From assembly GCA_038496675.1 (NCBI GenBank), contig CM076668.1, positions 2,090,891 to 2,154,890 on the forward strand: 64,000 nt of DNA. The letters run 5' to 3'. A program made the position numbers and the translations under genes. The stretch is from Rachycentron canadum (lineage: Eukaryota > Chordata > Actinopteri > Carangiformes > Rachycentridae). Each line of letters begins with the position of its first letter. Position 1 is the stretch's first letter. Shown here one piece after another: positions 12,001 through 25,202 of the stretch. Under the pieces are notes generated by a model. It was not told the DNA's origin and searched no databases. It saw only the letters and a list, made by a program, of their open reading frames with translations.

Positions 12001-13508
12001 TTTACAAAGGAAAAGATAGAAGATAGAAGACTGATATCATCTTGAACGAATGCAGTTCTTTCAATATAGTGTTGCAGTTAGTTGTGCACATGAAAAGTGC
12101 CACAAATAGTTGTGTAACATATGAAGATATAGAGGTTGATGGATGGACCATTGACATTTTCTGAAATGCACAGTCTTTGTCCAGTGTCTGAAATGACCAC
12201 GTCTGATGGAGTCTGGCCTCCAACCTCCACACCACCCTCCCCCCCCTCTACGAACACCACTGTGCAAAGGAAGTGTGCGTCAATAAAATCAGTCCCCAGG
12301 GTGCTCCTAATGTTGATTTGATCTCTATTCATGGGCAAACCAGATCCAACCATGGCCCTCCCTCACCGACACACCCACGACCTCTTTTCAGCCCAGGGTC
12401 AGAGGTTATGACCTCACCAAGGTCATGGGAAGGTGGGAGGGGGTGGAATGGTGGTGGCCAGCGAGGTCAAAGGTCACAATGGCTGAGAGAGGAAGGAGGC
12501 ACTCAAGGATTAAATCAAGCCTTTTCATAGGAAATAGATTATATGGAGAGATGATGAGTTTGGGTGGATGAGTGATTGAAGGAGGGGGTGAAACAGTGAC
12601 TGAGGAGTTTTTCTTGTCGTCCTCCAGTTTACTGATGTGTGTCCATTTTTTTCCTTCCCTTGGATAAACCTTCTCTCTCTTCTTCTCTCCCTTCGCTCTC
12701 ACCGTGATGATCGATTAAACCAACACAACATGACATTACGCAGCCATGTGAGTGTGTGTGAGAGTGTGCATCCCCATATTGTGTCATAATCGGCACAAAA
12801 TTGATTTATGACACCTTTTCCAGCTGTCTAAATGGCAACAGAGTGATGGGAACTGTCACATGCTCACTTACACACACACACGCACACACATACACACACA
12901 CACACACACCTCTTTCTCTTTATCGTACTTGGTGTGTTATGAATCATGTGTGTTTGTTTGTTCTGGTCTTGACGTGAGAGTGAGATCTGTTTTTGTGAAA
13001 GTGCAGCCACACACACACACACGCATGCAGACACACACACGCACAGATGGAGCCCCTGCCTTTTTTGTCATTACAGAACCACTGACCTGCTGATTTTTTG
13101 TGTTAACTGAGGTTTGAGTCAGTCTTTTCTACAGACTAATATTAATACAATAATCTAAGTATTAGGACTAATACCCTTAGTATCATCAATAAAACCTGGA
13201 CCAGCAGCTCTGGTTGTGCTATGTGTGGTGATACTACAACCATCAACACCAACACTTACTTCACACACTAGAGAAACTAATATATATATATGTAAGCATA
13301 AATCTGTTAAAGTGCAAAGATGACATTAAAAAGTAACCAGGTGAAAAGAATTTGACTAAAAAGGCTCCTCCTTCTTCCATATTTTTCTTATCTTTCCCCT
13401 CCTCGCTCATATTTTCCCTCCGTTGGCGAGAAACAAATCGGACAGGCCCTGCTGAATGGGCAGGAGCTGTCAGCTATGCTACAGCCCCAAATATGACTTA
13501 GTGCGGCT

Positions 13509-13574
<66 letters not shown>

Positions 13575-16500
13575 CGTGTGTGTGTGTGTCCAGCCCTGGG
13601 TCCAGTCCATCCATTACCACTGCTAGCAGCACTGTGTGCGTCTTATTCATAATAGATGCCCTGACCGGTACCTGGGATGTATATCATTCCCTCTATGAAG
13701 GGGTCAGGAGTTATGCTCCGATGGAGTCACAGCGTTAGACAGTGATGGGAGGGGAAATGGGAGGGGAGACATGAAGGGCTGCATTTGTTAATCATCAGTA
13801 TCTTATACCTGGGATCTGAACTCTGACAAGGTTAATATGAAACCAGATTTATTGTTGACAACGCGTCCAGTTCAAATAAAAACATGCTACATAGTCTGGG
13901 CATTCGTCAGTTAATTAAAACCATGTGTGTCTGACTTTTTAAAATCATATTAAAGATAACATTACCGCATAAGTCAGGGATCTGTACGTGTTCGTGTGAT
14001 ATTACTGGTGTCAGTGTTGTCATTGCTTATATTTGTGAGAAAGCTTTGGTTGATGCCAAGATCCCATTCATGAATAATGACATTGTCACATTTGTTATAC
14101 ATACTAAGGTAAATGTTTTTAAGGTACATTTAAGCTCGTAGTTGCTTAACGCTGTGAAAGGCTAAGGCCCCCGTTAACACACACGGACACAGTGGAGAAG
14201 TGACCGTGTAACTCGTAGTCAAGTTGGTCTCACATAGCAGACCCACTGTACCTGTGACAGTGCTGGGAGGGAAAACAGCCAGGGTTTTTTTTTTTTTCTT
14301 GTGCGTGCTGGCAGCGATCACTGTCATTAAAATGGCTGATTCCCAAAGAAAACACCATAAAACAGTAAAAGCTGTATGTCGACTGTGTGATAGCACGTCC
14401 ACAGTGCAGGAAGTTGTAGAACTTCTTGTTACAGCTAAGCTAATCAGTCTCAGCTAGCGAGCATTAGTTTACATAAATCAGCAGGTTTAATGAAGGTGGA
14501 TTTCAGTCGTGCTAATGAACGGAAAACATCCATCCTGTTAACTCATGATCAGTCCTTCTAGCCATTGTAGACGTCTGCTTGCAGACGTGTTGCAATTATG
14601 TTGTTTGCCTTCTGATTAGCTCCGCCCATAGCCCTGCCCCAAAGCTGTGATTGGACAGTTGACAGTCTTCCTCTTGAAAAGAAAAAGACAAACTTCAGCC
14701 ATGTGAGAGACGAGAGACTCTCTGTTGGTACCTGTTTGTGTGAACGCGCCTTCGATTAAATCAGGTCGTACAGGTGGACGTCTGGAGGCAGGACTATTAG
14801 TGACAGTGACGTTTTCAATGAGCAGCTGAGGAAGAGTGCGTGTAGCCTATAACATTAAGAGCCTTATTTCAAAGGGCGCGATGGAGCAGACGACATCAGT
14901 CATGCAGGGGAATGACTGTCTGCTTGTTGTCTTTAGCTTCACTCCAATTCTGGGATTATTTACGCCTCTAGTTAAAGAAGATTGAGAGCCAAAGCTCCAG
15001 TCTGCACAGAGGCAGTGTTGGATGGGTTGAAGTGGTCATGAAATGGGGGGTGGGGTAGTCTGTAATTGTGTAATTGCTGTGTAGTTTAGAGATGAACAGA
15101 TGCCTCCCCTCCATTCCATTTTTTCACACCTCAATTTACTTTAATGGTCTCTTCTCAACATGTCCAAATCAATTACATGGACTGGCCTGGTACAACGATC
15201 GCTGCATATGGCACTATGGAAACACACACACGCACAGACATACACGTACACGGCTTTAGAAGTCATCTCTTTTCTTTCAACGGAATGACCAAAGCGTGAA
15301 GTTGTAAAGGCAGGACATGGGTGCACAAGTACATGAGTTATGGCCGTAGTAACGTGTGTACATGTGCAGTGTGTCTGGGTATGTGTGCAGTTTTCATTTA
15401 GACAGCAGCAGGACGGAGCCGGCAGCATCTGCAGCATGTATTATTCAGCCGGCTTTTATTTACCTCATCTAGCATCTTGGTGCTGCTGGGCAGCCCTGCA
15501 ATGACTGCCCCTGCCCTGCCTTGACCCCCAACACACGCATGCATTTATACACACTTGTATATGCATCAAACCACAGCAGATCTGTTGGTGAGCGTCAACT
15601 AGAAGGGGCAGGAGGTAGCAGTAACTTGAATTTCCTCTTCATTTCATTCACCTTTGGTCATCAGGCCTCAATTTTGCCTGCAAATAAATTCCTCAACCTT
15701 GATTGCTCCCCTAAAGAACTCAATCTGTTGACTAATCGATTGAACAACGAATCATTTCAGCTCAGCCAGAAAAAAAAAAAAAATCATGGATATAAAGCTT
15801 TGGGTTCAGCACCACTCATCATGTCAGCTGGTGCAGCCAAGAGTTTCAAACTATTCAAAAAAAAAAAAAAAAAGCCTGACAGTCAGTCTGTCAGTCAGGC
15901 AAACACAGCCCACAACACTGTCTCTTCACAGAGAGAAGGTTTGAGCCTCTGAATACATTTCAGTACAGTGGAAGATTCCAGCTACAGCTCCTCCATTCAG
16001 CGCCAGTAAATGCCACCTGGGTTGTACATAGTAGCAGTAGTCTGGATCTAAATACTGTATGTGGTGGTCTCTGAAAACCTGAAGGCATCTATTGCCTGGG
16101 TTTAGACACACATGAAGTTCCTTCCTCAAAGTGGAATACACCCCTCCTCCACCCCAGAAGAAACAAAGCTGTGTTGTTAATTTCTTTACTTGATTATAAC
16201 CCTGGTAAAGCTGTGTCTTTTCATTAGTAGTTGCAATATTATGATTAATTTAATAACTAGGAAACGTCCAAATCCTTTCTAATTTTACTGCAGCTGGTTT
16301 TTCTTCTTCTTCTTTTCTACTTCCTGTTTCCTCTCATAGCTGGAGAGTAAAGACAGATACACACAGACTGGGAGATATATGAGAAAAACTTGTCATCGCG
16401 AAATTCAACAATTTAGCACATCCTTTTGTTGTCTAGTACACAACGCTCATATAAACAAAATACACACCATCACACACTCACAAAGCCGCGAGTAACACTG

Positions 16501-17025
16501 GTTTCCTGGCAGGTTTTCCTTGCCTGACTTGTTGTTGAGTATAAAAATTTGATGAGGTGCTGCTGTTATTTTCATTTTGATTCACTATAGACACATACAC
16601 ACAGAAACAGAACACCTAGGATCATTTGGACCATTTGGTATCAACGCATCCTTAAACTCAAACCCATCTTGTACAAATAACATTCATACACAACTCATCT
16701 GCAATTGTGATTTACTTCCACACACCTCCATGTCACGTTTTGTTCACTGCTGGAGGCAGTTTAATATTTTTATACCATAGTTAAAGTCAGAGGTGGAACG
16801 CACCATTCAGACGACATAAAGAGCTGCACTTCTATCAGCTTTAAAGCCAAATTGAAAAGTTACTCAACTGTCACCACTGACTCTGCTTTTTATTGTTAAT
16901 GGTCCTTTAGAAATTAAATTACAAAACAACAACAAATAAAAAAGGAGGAGAATAAAAAAGTTTAAAAGCAAGGACAGAGATTTGTGTCTCATGGTTGCAG
17001 AAATTACAGTGAAGCAGAGCAGGAA
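12001..17025. other. Unique DNA with microsatellites, no gene seen
   Basis: Short CA/GT runs near 12870-12910, 13000-13040 and 15225-15250, poly-A tracts near 15769 and 15860, and C-rich segments near 12235. 14130-14760 may be an old repeat but I could not place it. No coding similarity. Confidence 0.5.
13511..13589. repeat. (GT)n microsatellite with GC interruptions
   Basis: 79 bases of GT with two GCGT interruptions, suggesting an older, more stable tract. Confidence 0.95.
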
Positions 17026-17740
17026 CATCTGTACACCAGCTTATTCATGCTGTTATCCTGTTACTCCAATCAGCCAATCATGTGGCAGCTCTGCATAACA
17101 TCCTGCAGATACACGAGCTTCAGTTCATGTTGATGAGAGAGGTCGGAGGTCAGAGGAGAATAGACAGAGTGGTTGGAGACATGGTCACTCAGATAACCAC
17201 GCTTTACACCTGAGGTGAGCAAACAAGCTTCACAGTGAACAGCATGTCCAACCTTGAGCTGGATGAGCTACAACAGCAGAAAACCACGCCACGTTCCACT
17301 TCCTGTCAGAGAAGAACAGGAACCTGAGGCTGCAGTGGACACAGGGTCACCAACACTGGGCAGGTGAAGGCTGGTCTGATGGATCCGGATTTCTGCTGAG
17401 GCAGCAGATGGTAGAACTAGAGTTTGGCATCAGCAGCAAGAATCCATGGACCCAACCCTCCTTGTGTCAACAGCCCATGAATGTCACAGTCTGTCTGAGG
17501 ATTGTTGCTGACCGTGTTCATCCCTTAGTACAATCTTCTCATGGCTCCTTCCAGCATTATAACGCCCCACAACTGTGAACTTCAGTGACCACCTCTGTGA
17601 TGTGGTAGGACAGGAGATCAGCAGCTTGAATGTGCAGCTGACAGACCTGCAGAGATGATGTGATGCAGGCGTGTTAACATGGAGCCTCAGAGGGAGCCTC
17701 AGAGTCTCAGAGGGAAGTTTCAACATCTCGTGGAATAAAT
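17026..17740 (+). pseudogene. Decayed Tc1/mariner-like transposase copy
   Basis: The nucleotide order follows a common fish Tc1-like element: 'gtacaccagcttattcatgctgtt' and 'cagccaatcatgtggcag' at the 5' side, a 'tggtctgatggatccggatttctgctgagg' segment corresponding to the WSDES-F motif around one catalytic Asp, then the equivalent of DVVxxEIxSxNVQL near 17598-17645, ending in 'caacatctcgtggaat'. Frameshifts, stops and a large central deletion (after about 17473) remove parts of the DDE domain, so it is inactive. The neighbourhood shows no inverted repeats I could confirm. A second copy with the same central deletion lies at 40385-40696. Confidence 0.8.
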
Positions 17741-19913
17741 GAAATGAACTGCTGTTTGAGAGCAAACTACCTCTCTCTCTCTGCATACACTCTGTCTGTG
17801 TCTGTGTCCATTTCCACATTCAACCCTGAGTTTCTCTCACAATCTCTCTCCCCCAATCGCCATTATTAAACACCCCCCCCCCACACGATCCCCCCATCTC
17901 CCCCCACGTAACCTCCATTTTCTCAGGCATCACCTTCTTGCAGAAAATGAATTTTATTGGGCAGAGTGCTTCTCAGTTAATATTTCCAGCCAGAGAGGGA
18001 GAGAGAGGAGGATTTTGGAGAAGTCTCCAGACAGGTGTTGGGCGTCTGTCCAGATCTCCCTCCAACTCATCCAACAAGTAAACACAAAAATACAAAAATA
18101 ATGTTCCATGCATCATTTCCACTGACTAAAAAACCAACCTGTACTGATTTGGCATGTTCACATGCAACAACAGTAGAATCTAAAATATTATTTTATTTTA
18201 ATAATAATTCATCTAAAGTCATCTATAATCTAATGATTTTAGATTTATTTATTTTCATGAACCAACACAGACAAAGGAGATGTGGGGCAGGATGATGAAC
18301 GAAAGGATACACAACAGTAAGGTGTCATTATCATAGACCGCACACATGATCACATTGTGTACTTTTACTTTGTCAATAAGAGCTTTAGGAGCGCAACAGT
18401 ACGTGTAGAATAGTAGCAAACTGGCCAAAGGTATCCGGACACCTTCACAAATGACTTGGGGAGTGTAACTTTGTGAAACTGAGGCTGTAGGATTGTTGCT
18501 CCCATTCACACGCAAGAGCATGATGGTTGTTTGAGTCCTGGGTCACAGCTTGCAGTCTGGGAAGGGTGGAGGTCAGGTCGGTGCAGACCACTCAAGTTTA
18601 TCCACTACAAGAGAAACACAACAAAACTTTTAAGGAAAAAAGGAAGTACACTATTGTGTCACATATCACTGAATCCTGGAGCATGAATCCCATAATTTCC
18701 CAAATTCCTTCACTGAATTGAAGCAGCTTGTACATCCCAAGACAAACTACAAGTGACAGGTGCTCATTTTTCTCTGGTGTCCACTTGTCTTCAACATATA
18801 TTATATAAGTAATTGTTCTGCTTTCCGTGAATAGTCTGATATGTCAGAGAGGGATGATGGAGGCAGAAGGAGAGAAGGAGAAAGACGTAAATGAGACTAA
18901 ATCAGAGAGAGAAACAGGAGTAATGGAAATATTGCATCATGGAGGAGCAAGAGAATGATTAAAATACTATGATACGACTATATGAATGACTATGAAGGAA
19001 AGGAGGAAAGGCAGTGGTTGAGAGGAACAGAACGGTTACTGTTGGGCAGCAAGAGCTGGAGGAGAGAGGGACAAGAAAAGAAAAGGAACGAGAGAGAGAG
19101 AGAGAGATGGAGAAGGAGATGAATGGGCTGAGATGTGAGTGCTGATTTTAGAGAAATGGCTCGCACTGGCATCGAACTTCACTACAACCCCCCCTCCTCC
19201 TTCGCGCTCAGTGCTACTGTGTTACTCCCCATGGCCCAGTGGTGACATGGCATTTAATAGACGCCCCGCTGTGAAACAAACTACCTCAATTAATTCCTCC
19301 AACTCGGCCCTGGCCTCTTTCTCACTCTCACACCCTCGGGTGTGTGTGTGTGTGTGATTTAAGCCATCTTTTGTCCAGTCTTTTTGTCTCCCTGCTGGCT
19401 GTATAAGCCAGTGCTGCCTGTTCCTACATGATCTACTTTTATTCATTATCTTACTGGTTTCCATTTCAATAGATATATTCACCCCCGTGGTTATGAAACC
19501 ATTTTTTCACATCTGAAGTATCTGCTCCCATGTTATGTGTGCGTCTGTGCAGTGTGTGCATGTAGTCAGAGTGTTGAGTGCCACTACCATTGTGGTGTTT
19601 TTTTCATTACAGAGAATTATGAGAGCAGGATTCGTCTCCTGGTCCCCCTATCAGAAAACAGAGACCAGTCCAGATCTGAGCCAAGAGCAAAAGAGACCAG
19701 GGGAAAAATACATGTAGAGGCCACAAACTACCAGACTGATAACAGATAACAGAACAGCCACCATACCCACAGTTATCTGGATACACCGTGTGAAAATACA
19801 CTCCAAGTCAAGTAGACTGCTGTCGTCTGGAGAGTGTTTGAAGCTGGAAAAATTCTGATCATCGACGGCCTTCGTGTACACACCTTTAAGAGGTTAATTG
19901 AGCACTAGGACTC
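17741..19913. other. Unique DNA, no gene seen
   Basis: C-rich tracts at 17870-17905, purine-rich 18840-19120, and a short 'ggccaaaggtatccggacacc' phrase near 18422 that may be a Tc1-type remnant. Confidence 0.5.
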
Positions 19914-20386
19914 ATTGTTTGTGAGCTGCTGTTTTGAAGCCTCCAATTTGTAATTTGTCCATTGTCATCTTGGTTTTTTGAAACCAGCAGAAACCATATT
20001 TGGAGGAGTGGTGGATCTGACCTGCTCTGTACTTTATGCTGATTATCAGGCAGGTCACTGTGTGTGTTGTACAGCCTGTCAATCACATGGTAGCCACGCC
20101 CTAATGCATCCCCTGCTTTAGGCTTTATCTGACCTGCTCTGTACTCTATCCTATTTTCCTTTAAATGGGACCATAATTTAATTTTCATGTTCTATTGAAG
20201 AAGACTTGAAACTGGAGACTGAGACCATAAACTCATTAGGAAAACGTTTACTGAGCTAATAAATCAAGTGGGCAATTTTCCCATAGATTTCAATACAATC
20301 TGACTTCTCCCCCTGATGGTCATTAGATAGAATGCAGGTTTTAGGCTCTTCAGCATTGGCTTCACATTTTAGACCCAGAGTCTACG
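19914..20386 (+). repeat. Repeat A copy
   Basis: Nearly full-length copy. It shares ordered blocks with the other copies: 'gaagcctcca', 'aaccatatttggagga', 'gacctgctctgtact', 'cctaatgcatcccctgcttta', 'cattaggaaaacgtttactga' and 'cccatagatttcaatacaatctgac'. An internal duplication repeats 'tatctgacctgctctgtact' near 20126. No coding capacity; likely a non-autonomous element. Confidence 0.75.
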
Positions 20387-21759
20387 TTGCAAACTTAGAC
20401 ATAGTGCAATTTTTGTGTCTGCACTTAGCAGAGGCGCAAAGAGTTTTTAAAAAATGTCTTTCAGTGAGGCTTCTTTCTTTTTGTTTCACTTCTGTCTACT
20501 GCAGATTGATACGTGCATCAAAATACAATCCACATCATCTGTGTGCGTGTAATCCCCCAACCCAGAGTTCTGCAGAAAAGTCAATAGTCCTGTACTGTGA
20601 TGAGTGGACTGTCCACAGCAACTTAGAGAATATCAGGTCCTTTCTACACAGCTGATTGAAGACCTGCAGTCACCCCACAGCAGCAGGAATTATACCTGTG
20701 TTTTATCCCCAGATGGAAAGTTGCTTCATGCAATTTTACACATAGATGGCAATCGTAAATAATGTTCTGGTTATTTACCATTAGCTTTTACTCACAAATC
20801 CCTTACTGTAAAATCATCTGATCAAGTTCTGAGCTTCATCTGATCTGTTTTGTTAAGAGGAAAAGTTCAAATGAAATCTGAGTCAGTTGTTTCAGTTTTG
20901 CCATTTGCAATCATTTGCAATAAATATTTGCCATTGTAGCTCAAAGGCATAGAGCCGTATCCATATCATCACACAATGATTCATCCTATGCTTCACAAAG
21001 AAATAATGGACCAGCAAAGCTCAACCTGAACCAATCTGGTACCTGCAATTACCTCTAAATCAATGCCAGACCTGACTCAACCCATTAATATAAGACCTGA
21101 ACTGACCCATAATTAAAAGAGACTCAGAGCTACTGCCGAGCAGCGAAAGCAAAAGCTCTGTGCACAAGATACTGTCAGGACACACAATGGCAAGAGGTAA
21201 TAAATGACAAAAACAAATAAAGAGGCACCAGTTGTGCAGGTCGTGGAGGCAGAAACACCCTCTGTAATTTCAGTGGATTATGTTTACTTGTTTTTCCTCT
21301 TCAGACAAACATTCACACCTCTCCAAATCCTGCATGTTGCACAGCTGGCACAGCATCTTAATCCATCATTATTTACATATTAACCTATTTTTTCCTAATT
21401 GCTTTAGAAAATCTCTGTTTCAAGGTGTAAGGGCTATGTCATTTTTAAATTTTAATAGTTAAATCAAGGCCCCATATTCCTAGAACATGGTTACTATGGA
21501 GTTGCAGAAACATTGCAGCTAAAAGGCCAATTGTTATCCAGCAAAACTCCAAGATCTTCTGGAAGTTAGTAGAGCAAGTACAAATGACCGAACAGGGCCT
21601 CTGTAGGAGCAAGCTCTGATGACACAGCTCAGCCTATAGCACTGATCTGGAAAAGGAAGCACCAGAAGCCATGTGAGACATCCCAGAAGCCTGGCATTCA
21701 CAAAGGTATCTGGGCAAAACTAATCCCTGTAGACCTGCTCTCACAAACAATTCTCTAAT
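20387..21759. other. Unique DNA, no gene seen
   Basis: Nondescript sequence; the last ~280 bases may belong to the 5' side of the LINE relic. Confidence 0.5.
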
Positions 21760-22800
21760 CCCATCCTTGGCCACATATTTGTTATGATAATCCCAGCATT
21801 CACAGCAGTCCTGAGACCTTCCAGGCCAAACCCAGAAGCAGATTAATGTACGGGCTCAGCTCTGCAGGACTGCTTCCAAAGCACTGATTGGAACATGTTC
21901 AGAGGCAGCTTCCTATGGGAACAACATTGATCTGGACGAACACACAGAGACTGTGACAGCATACATCAGTAAGTTTATTGATGGTGTCACAGTCATCAAA
22001 GCCATCACCTCAAGGGCAAACCAGGAGCCATGGCTGACAGTAGGAATTCGGACGTTGTTAAGGATCCAAGATGCTGCATCCAGATCCTTAAAGCAGCAAG
22101 AAATAACCTGTGACCTGGCGTCAGACAATCAGACTCAAGGAAGGGTGTCATCACAGACTACAAAGCTCTCATGAAAACACAAGATCCTCAAACATTTGTT
22201 TTCCACCCAACCCTGTGCCACCTGGACAGAAGGAAGACTTGTGGCAATACATTATTCAACACCTCAGAACCTGATTCAATAACTGAGTCAGCTAAGACAC
22301 ACAACCTCCATGGACTTCCTGACTTCAAACGCTCCACAGAGCTGTGTACTTCAGCTCCTGTTCCTCATTAGGTTTGCTGATGATCCGATTGTAGTGGGAT
22401 TCATCATCATTCGTCATGAGCAGAAGTGGACCAACCAGCAGTCTTTCCCTACAACTAATGAAACCAAAAAGTCATTCAGTGCTTTGTGGCACAGGCTGAC
22501 TACACACCACTGATCATCAATGGCACAGCTGTGCTGAGCGTTTGTAGCATGAAGTCCCAGGGAGTCTCATCTTCATGCAACTTCATTCCCCAAGAAGAGC
22601 ACAACGGCGTCTCCACTTCCTGCATCCACTGAAGAAGATGAGCCTCCTGATGCTCGTGTGCTGTCCCATAGAGGCACCACTGAGTAACTGCTGACCACTC
22701 GCTGTGGGAACTGTGAGGTCAGTGAGGCCTTAGCACAATGGAGGTAAAATCCATGAAGGAGGATCCTCAAGACCTCGAGGAGCTTGCATGTACAAATAAC
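21760..22800 (+). pseudogene. L2/CR1-like LINE ORF2 relic (endonuclease end plus reverse-transcriptase pieces)
   Basis: Ordered ORF2 landmarks appear in shifting frames. 21775-21840 resembles the endonuclease C-terminus (DH-S-IPAYRP-like). 21868-21900 reads LQDCF-STDWNMFR. 21931-22090 reads DLDEHTETVTAYISKF and later QEPWLT, the pre-RT linker. 22370-22410 gives RFADDPIVVGFI, the FADD catalytic motif of reverse transcriptase. 22595-22640 gives RRAQRRLHFLHPLKKM, the post-RT segment. The RT core between linker and FADD is largely deleted, and stops occur throughout, so it is dead. The 5' limit could extend to about 21480. Confidence 0.8.
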
Positions 22801-24619
22801 AACAATAAAAGCTTGTACCTAAGACCTTGAACCCTGGGGTCCGTAAAGGTAGCTACAGTCCTGTTCAAAGCTTGCGTAACACCTTTAGTCTTTCACTCTC
22901 ATTCTGGGTCTTCCTCAGGTGATTACCCCCCCAGAGTTAGATGGTCTGAACAAACTTTGGCAGCATTGGTGCCAAACTAATGCGATCCACAACAGCTGTC
23001 ATCTTATCTCAACATCTTCAGGCATGTTTAATTCCTTCACAACATGCTTGGCTTAACCCAAAAATCTTAGTGTATCTCAGTTTCTTTCTTCGACTGGCTT
23101 CACACACGTTACTGGTAGTACCCATTTCTCCCTCCACTCCGTCATCCTCCTCCTGCTCTGCCTCTCATATATATTATACTGTATATATTAAATCATATTT
23201 GCAATGGCACCTCTTGCCTCGTGAATTATGTATATCTCATATCACAGTGATCTGTGTCTGCTGTGTTCTGTTCTGTGTACATCAGCGGTTTGATTCAAAT
23301 CTTTACCATGCACCTGGACTCATACGGGCAGCGCCTCAGGGAGCAGAACCTGTAGCCTGCTGCCTAATAAAACTGTGTAATCTTTCATACATAACGCTTT
23401 AATACCTGGATCAGAGTGTTCCCGAACCACTCAGCCGGGGCTGTAGTTTAGTAATACTGAGGTCATGAGTTGACGTCCCCCAGTTCAATGTTTTCTGTTA
23501 GTTTACTCCATGAACTCAACCAAACTGACTGGAATTCAAACTAGAAGAACTGACTTGAGAACTTTTTGTTTTCCCACTGACCTGTATGAACACACGCAAT
23601 TCCCAGAAAACTCAGAAACATTGTATCTCCATTTTGTTTCCTCATCCACACCCAGACACCGTCCTTTCTAGACCCAGAGCTATAACCTATAAATGTTGTT
23701 TTAACCAGCACATCTCTTCTAGCCTTTACGGTACTGGTCATGTGATGCTATTAAACCAACCAGGAAAGAGAAGAGGAGGGGTTATAGCTGTGAAATAGAA
23801 AAGCTGTATTGAGATTTCAAAAGCCCTCTGTTATGTACTCATTACAGCCCTTTTTATTACACTTTGGGGACGCTTTGAATTGAAATTCAAAGATCCCTGA
23901 TATAAATACTACGTCAATGCCCTCCCAGTACTGTCAGCGGTTCAATTTTGGAGGATGAATACCAAGTTCTTTATTTATTATTCATCCATTTATTCCACTG
24001 TCCTAAAAATGTCAAAGTTTAATTTACTAATTTGGAACAATTATTTTACTGAATGTAAAATTTTAGCTCAGAGCATCAAATTCTGCAAAAAATGACGGAG
24101 ACATACATGTGCTTCAGTCTACGTGACGTGATGATGAAGGTGATATATGCTGGTGCAGACTTTACTCAACATGATCTTATTTTATTGTTCCTTTTATTAT
24201 CTCTACAGAAACATAACTCCAAGTCTGGGGTGTTTGCATCACTGTCAATGGGCCCATTCGCATTCAGTGTAAAAATGGTCCAGTACCAGTATAAAGTGAA
24301 AGTGTCACAACGTGTCACTTTCCAAATGCCGGTGAACCAGGAGCTGACATTATATCATCAGCCTGTCACTCACTGACACTTTAACTCCTTCTTTAGCCAC
24401 GTCTCCATATATTGCCGTAGCGCGGCTGATGTGTGGACTCCTACAGCTGTAAATCAGACGGGTCCAGTTGGGCTGACTGGCAGTATTTCTCTCGCTCTCT
24501 CCATGCAGTGATGGCTTCATTAAGGGGAAACTGCCTGCCAGTGCTAGCCTCTGGCGCTAATCGCTAATCACACGCCTGACCTTGGCTTGATCCCGGACAG
24601 TGGACCACTCGCCACTGAG

Positions 24620-24655
<36 letters not shown>

Positions 24656-24680
24656 GTGTGTGTGCGTGTGCGTGCGTGTG
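24620..24680. repeat. (GT)n microsatellite, compound with GC
   Basis: 61 bases, GT interrupted by several GCGT units toward the 3' end. Confidence 0.95.
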
Positions 24681-25148
24681 CTTGGGAGCTGCAGGGAGAG
24701 GTTTGGCTGGCATGTGTGTTGGCACAGAGATGAATGTATGTGGGATGAGAAGGCTGTGATGGGTTTTGTAGTCAAGGACCTTTCATGTGCTGGTGTTAGA
24801 CAAATAAGTGGACAGTATAACACACTAATATGTCTGGCTGATATCCTGATTAAATCACCCCATTCTCATTCATTTCCTCCAGGAACCCCTTACTGTACAC
24901 TGGAGCCTGAGACCTGTGACATTAAAGTGAATTGGAAAATGTTGAGACATTTTTTACATTATTTACATTATTTAAAGGGACATTGTCTTTAATGTTCAAC
25001 AGGGCTCTGCAGTCGAATCTATAGCAACTTGGGTCGGCACCATCTTGCATCTCACTGAATGTTTTTGTTTTGTTTTTGTTGCCCTTTCATTTACAGTCAA
25101 TGTGGCAAATAGAAAGTGTAGCTGTAGCTAACTAGCAACAGGTGTATG

Positions 25149-25150
<2 letters not shown>

Positions 25151-25198
<48 letters not shown>
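25151..25198. repeat. (GT)n microsatellite
   Basis: Perfect 48-base GT run. Confidence 0.95.

Positions 25199-25202
<4 letters not shown>

Noticed and set aside
14224..14457. Open frame with a CRLC motif suggesting a zinc finger
   Set aside because: Only one Cys pair, no matching His/Cys partners; likely part of an old repeat.
18420..18445. 'ggccaaaggtatccggacacc' as a Tc1-type terminal repeat
   Set aside because: No partner terminus found nearby; too short to annotate as an element.
23436..23495. Possible tRNA or tRNA-derived SINE head (A-box-like TAGTTTAGTAA, B-box-like GTTCAAT)
   Set aside because: Cloverleaf stems do not form by eye and the boxes deviate from consensus.
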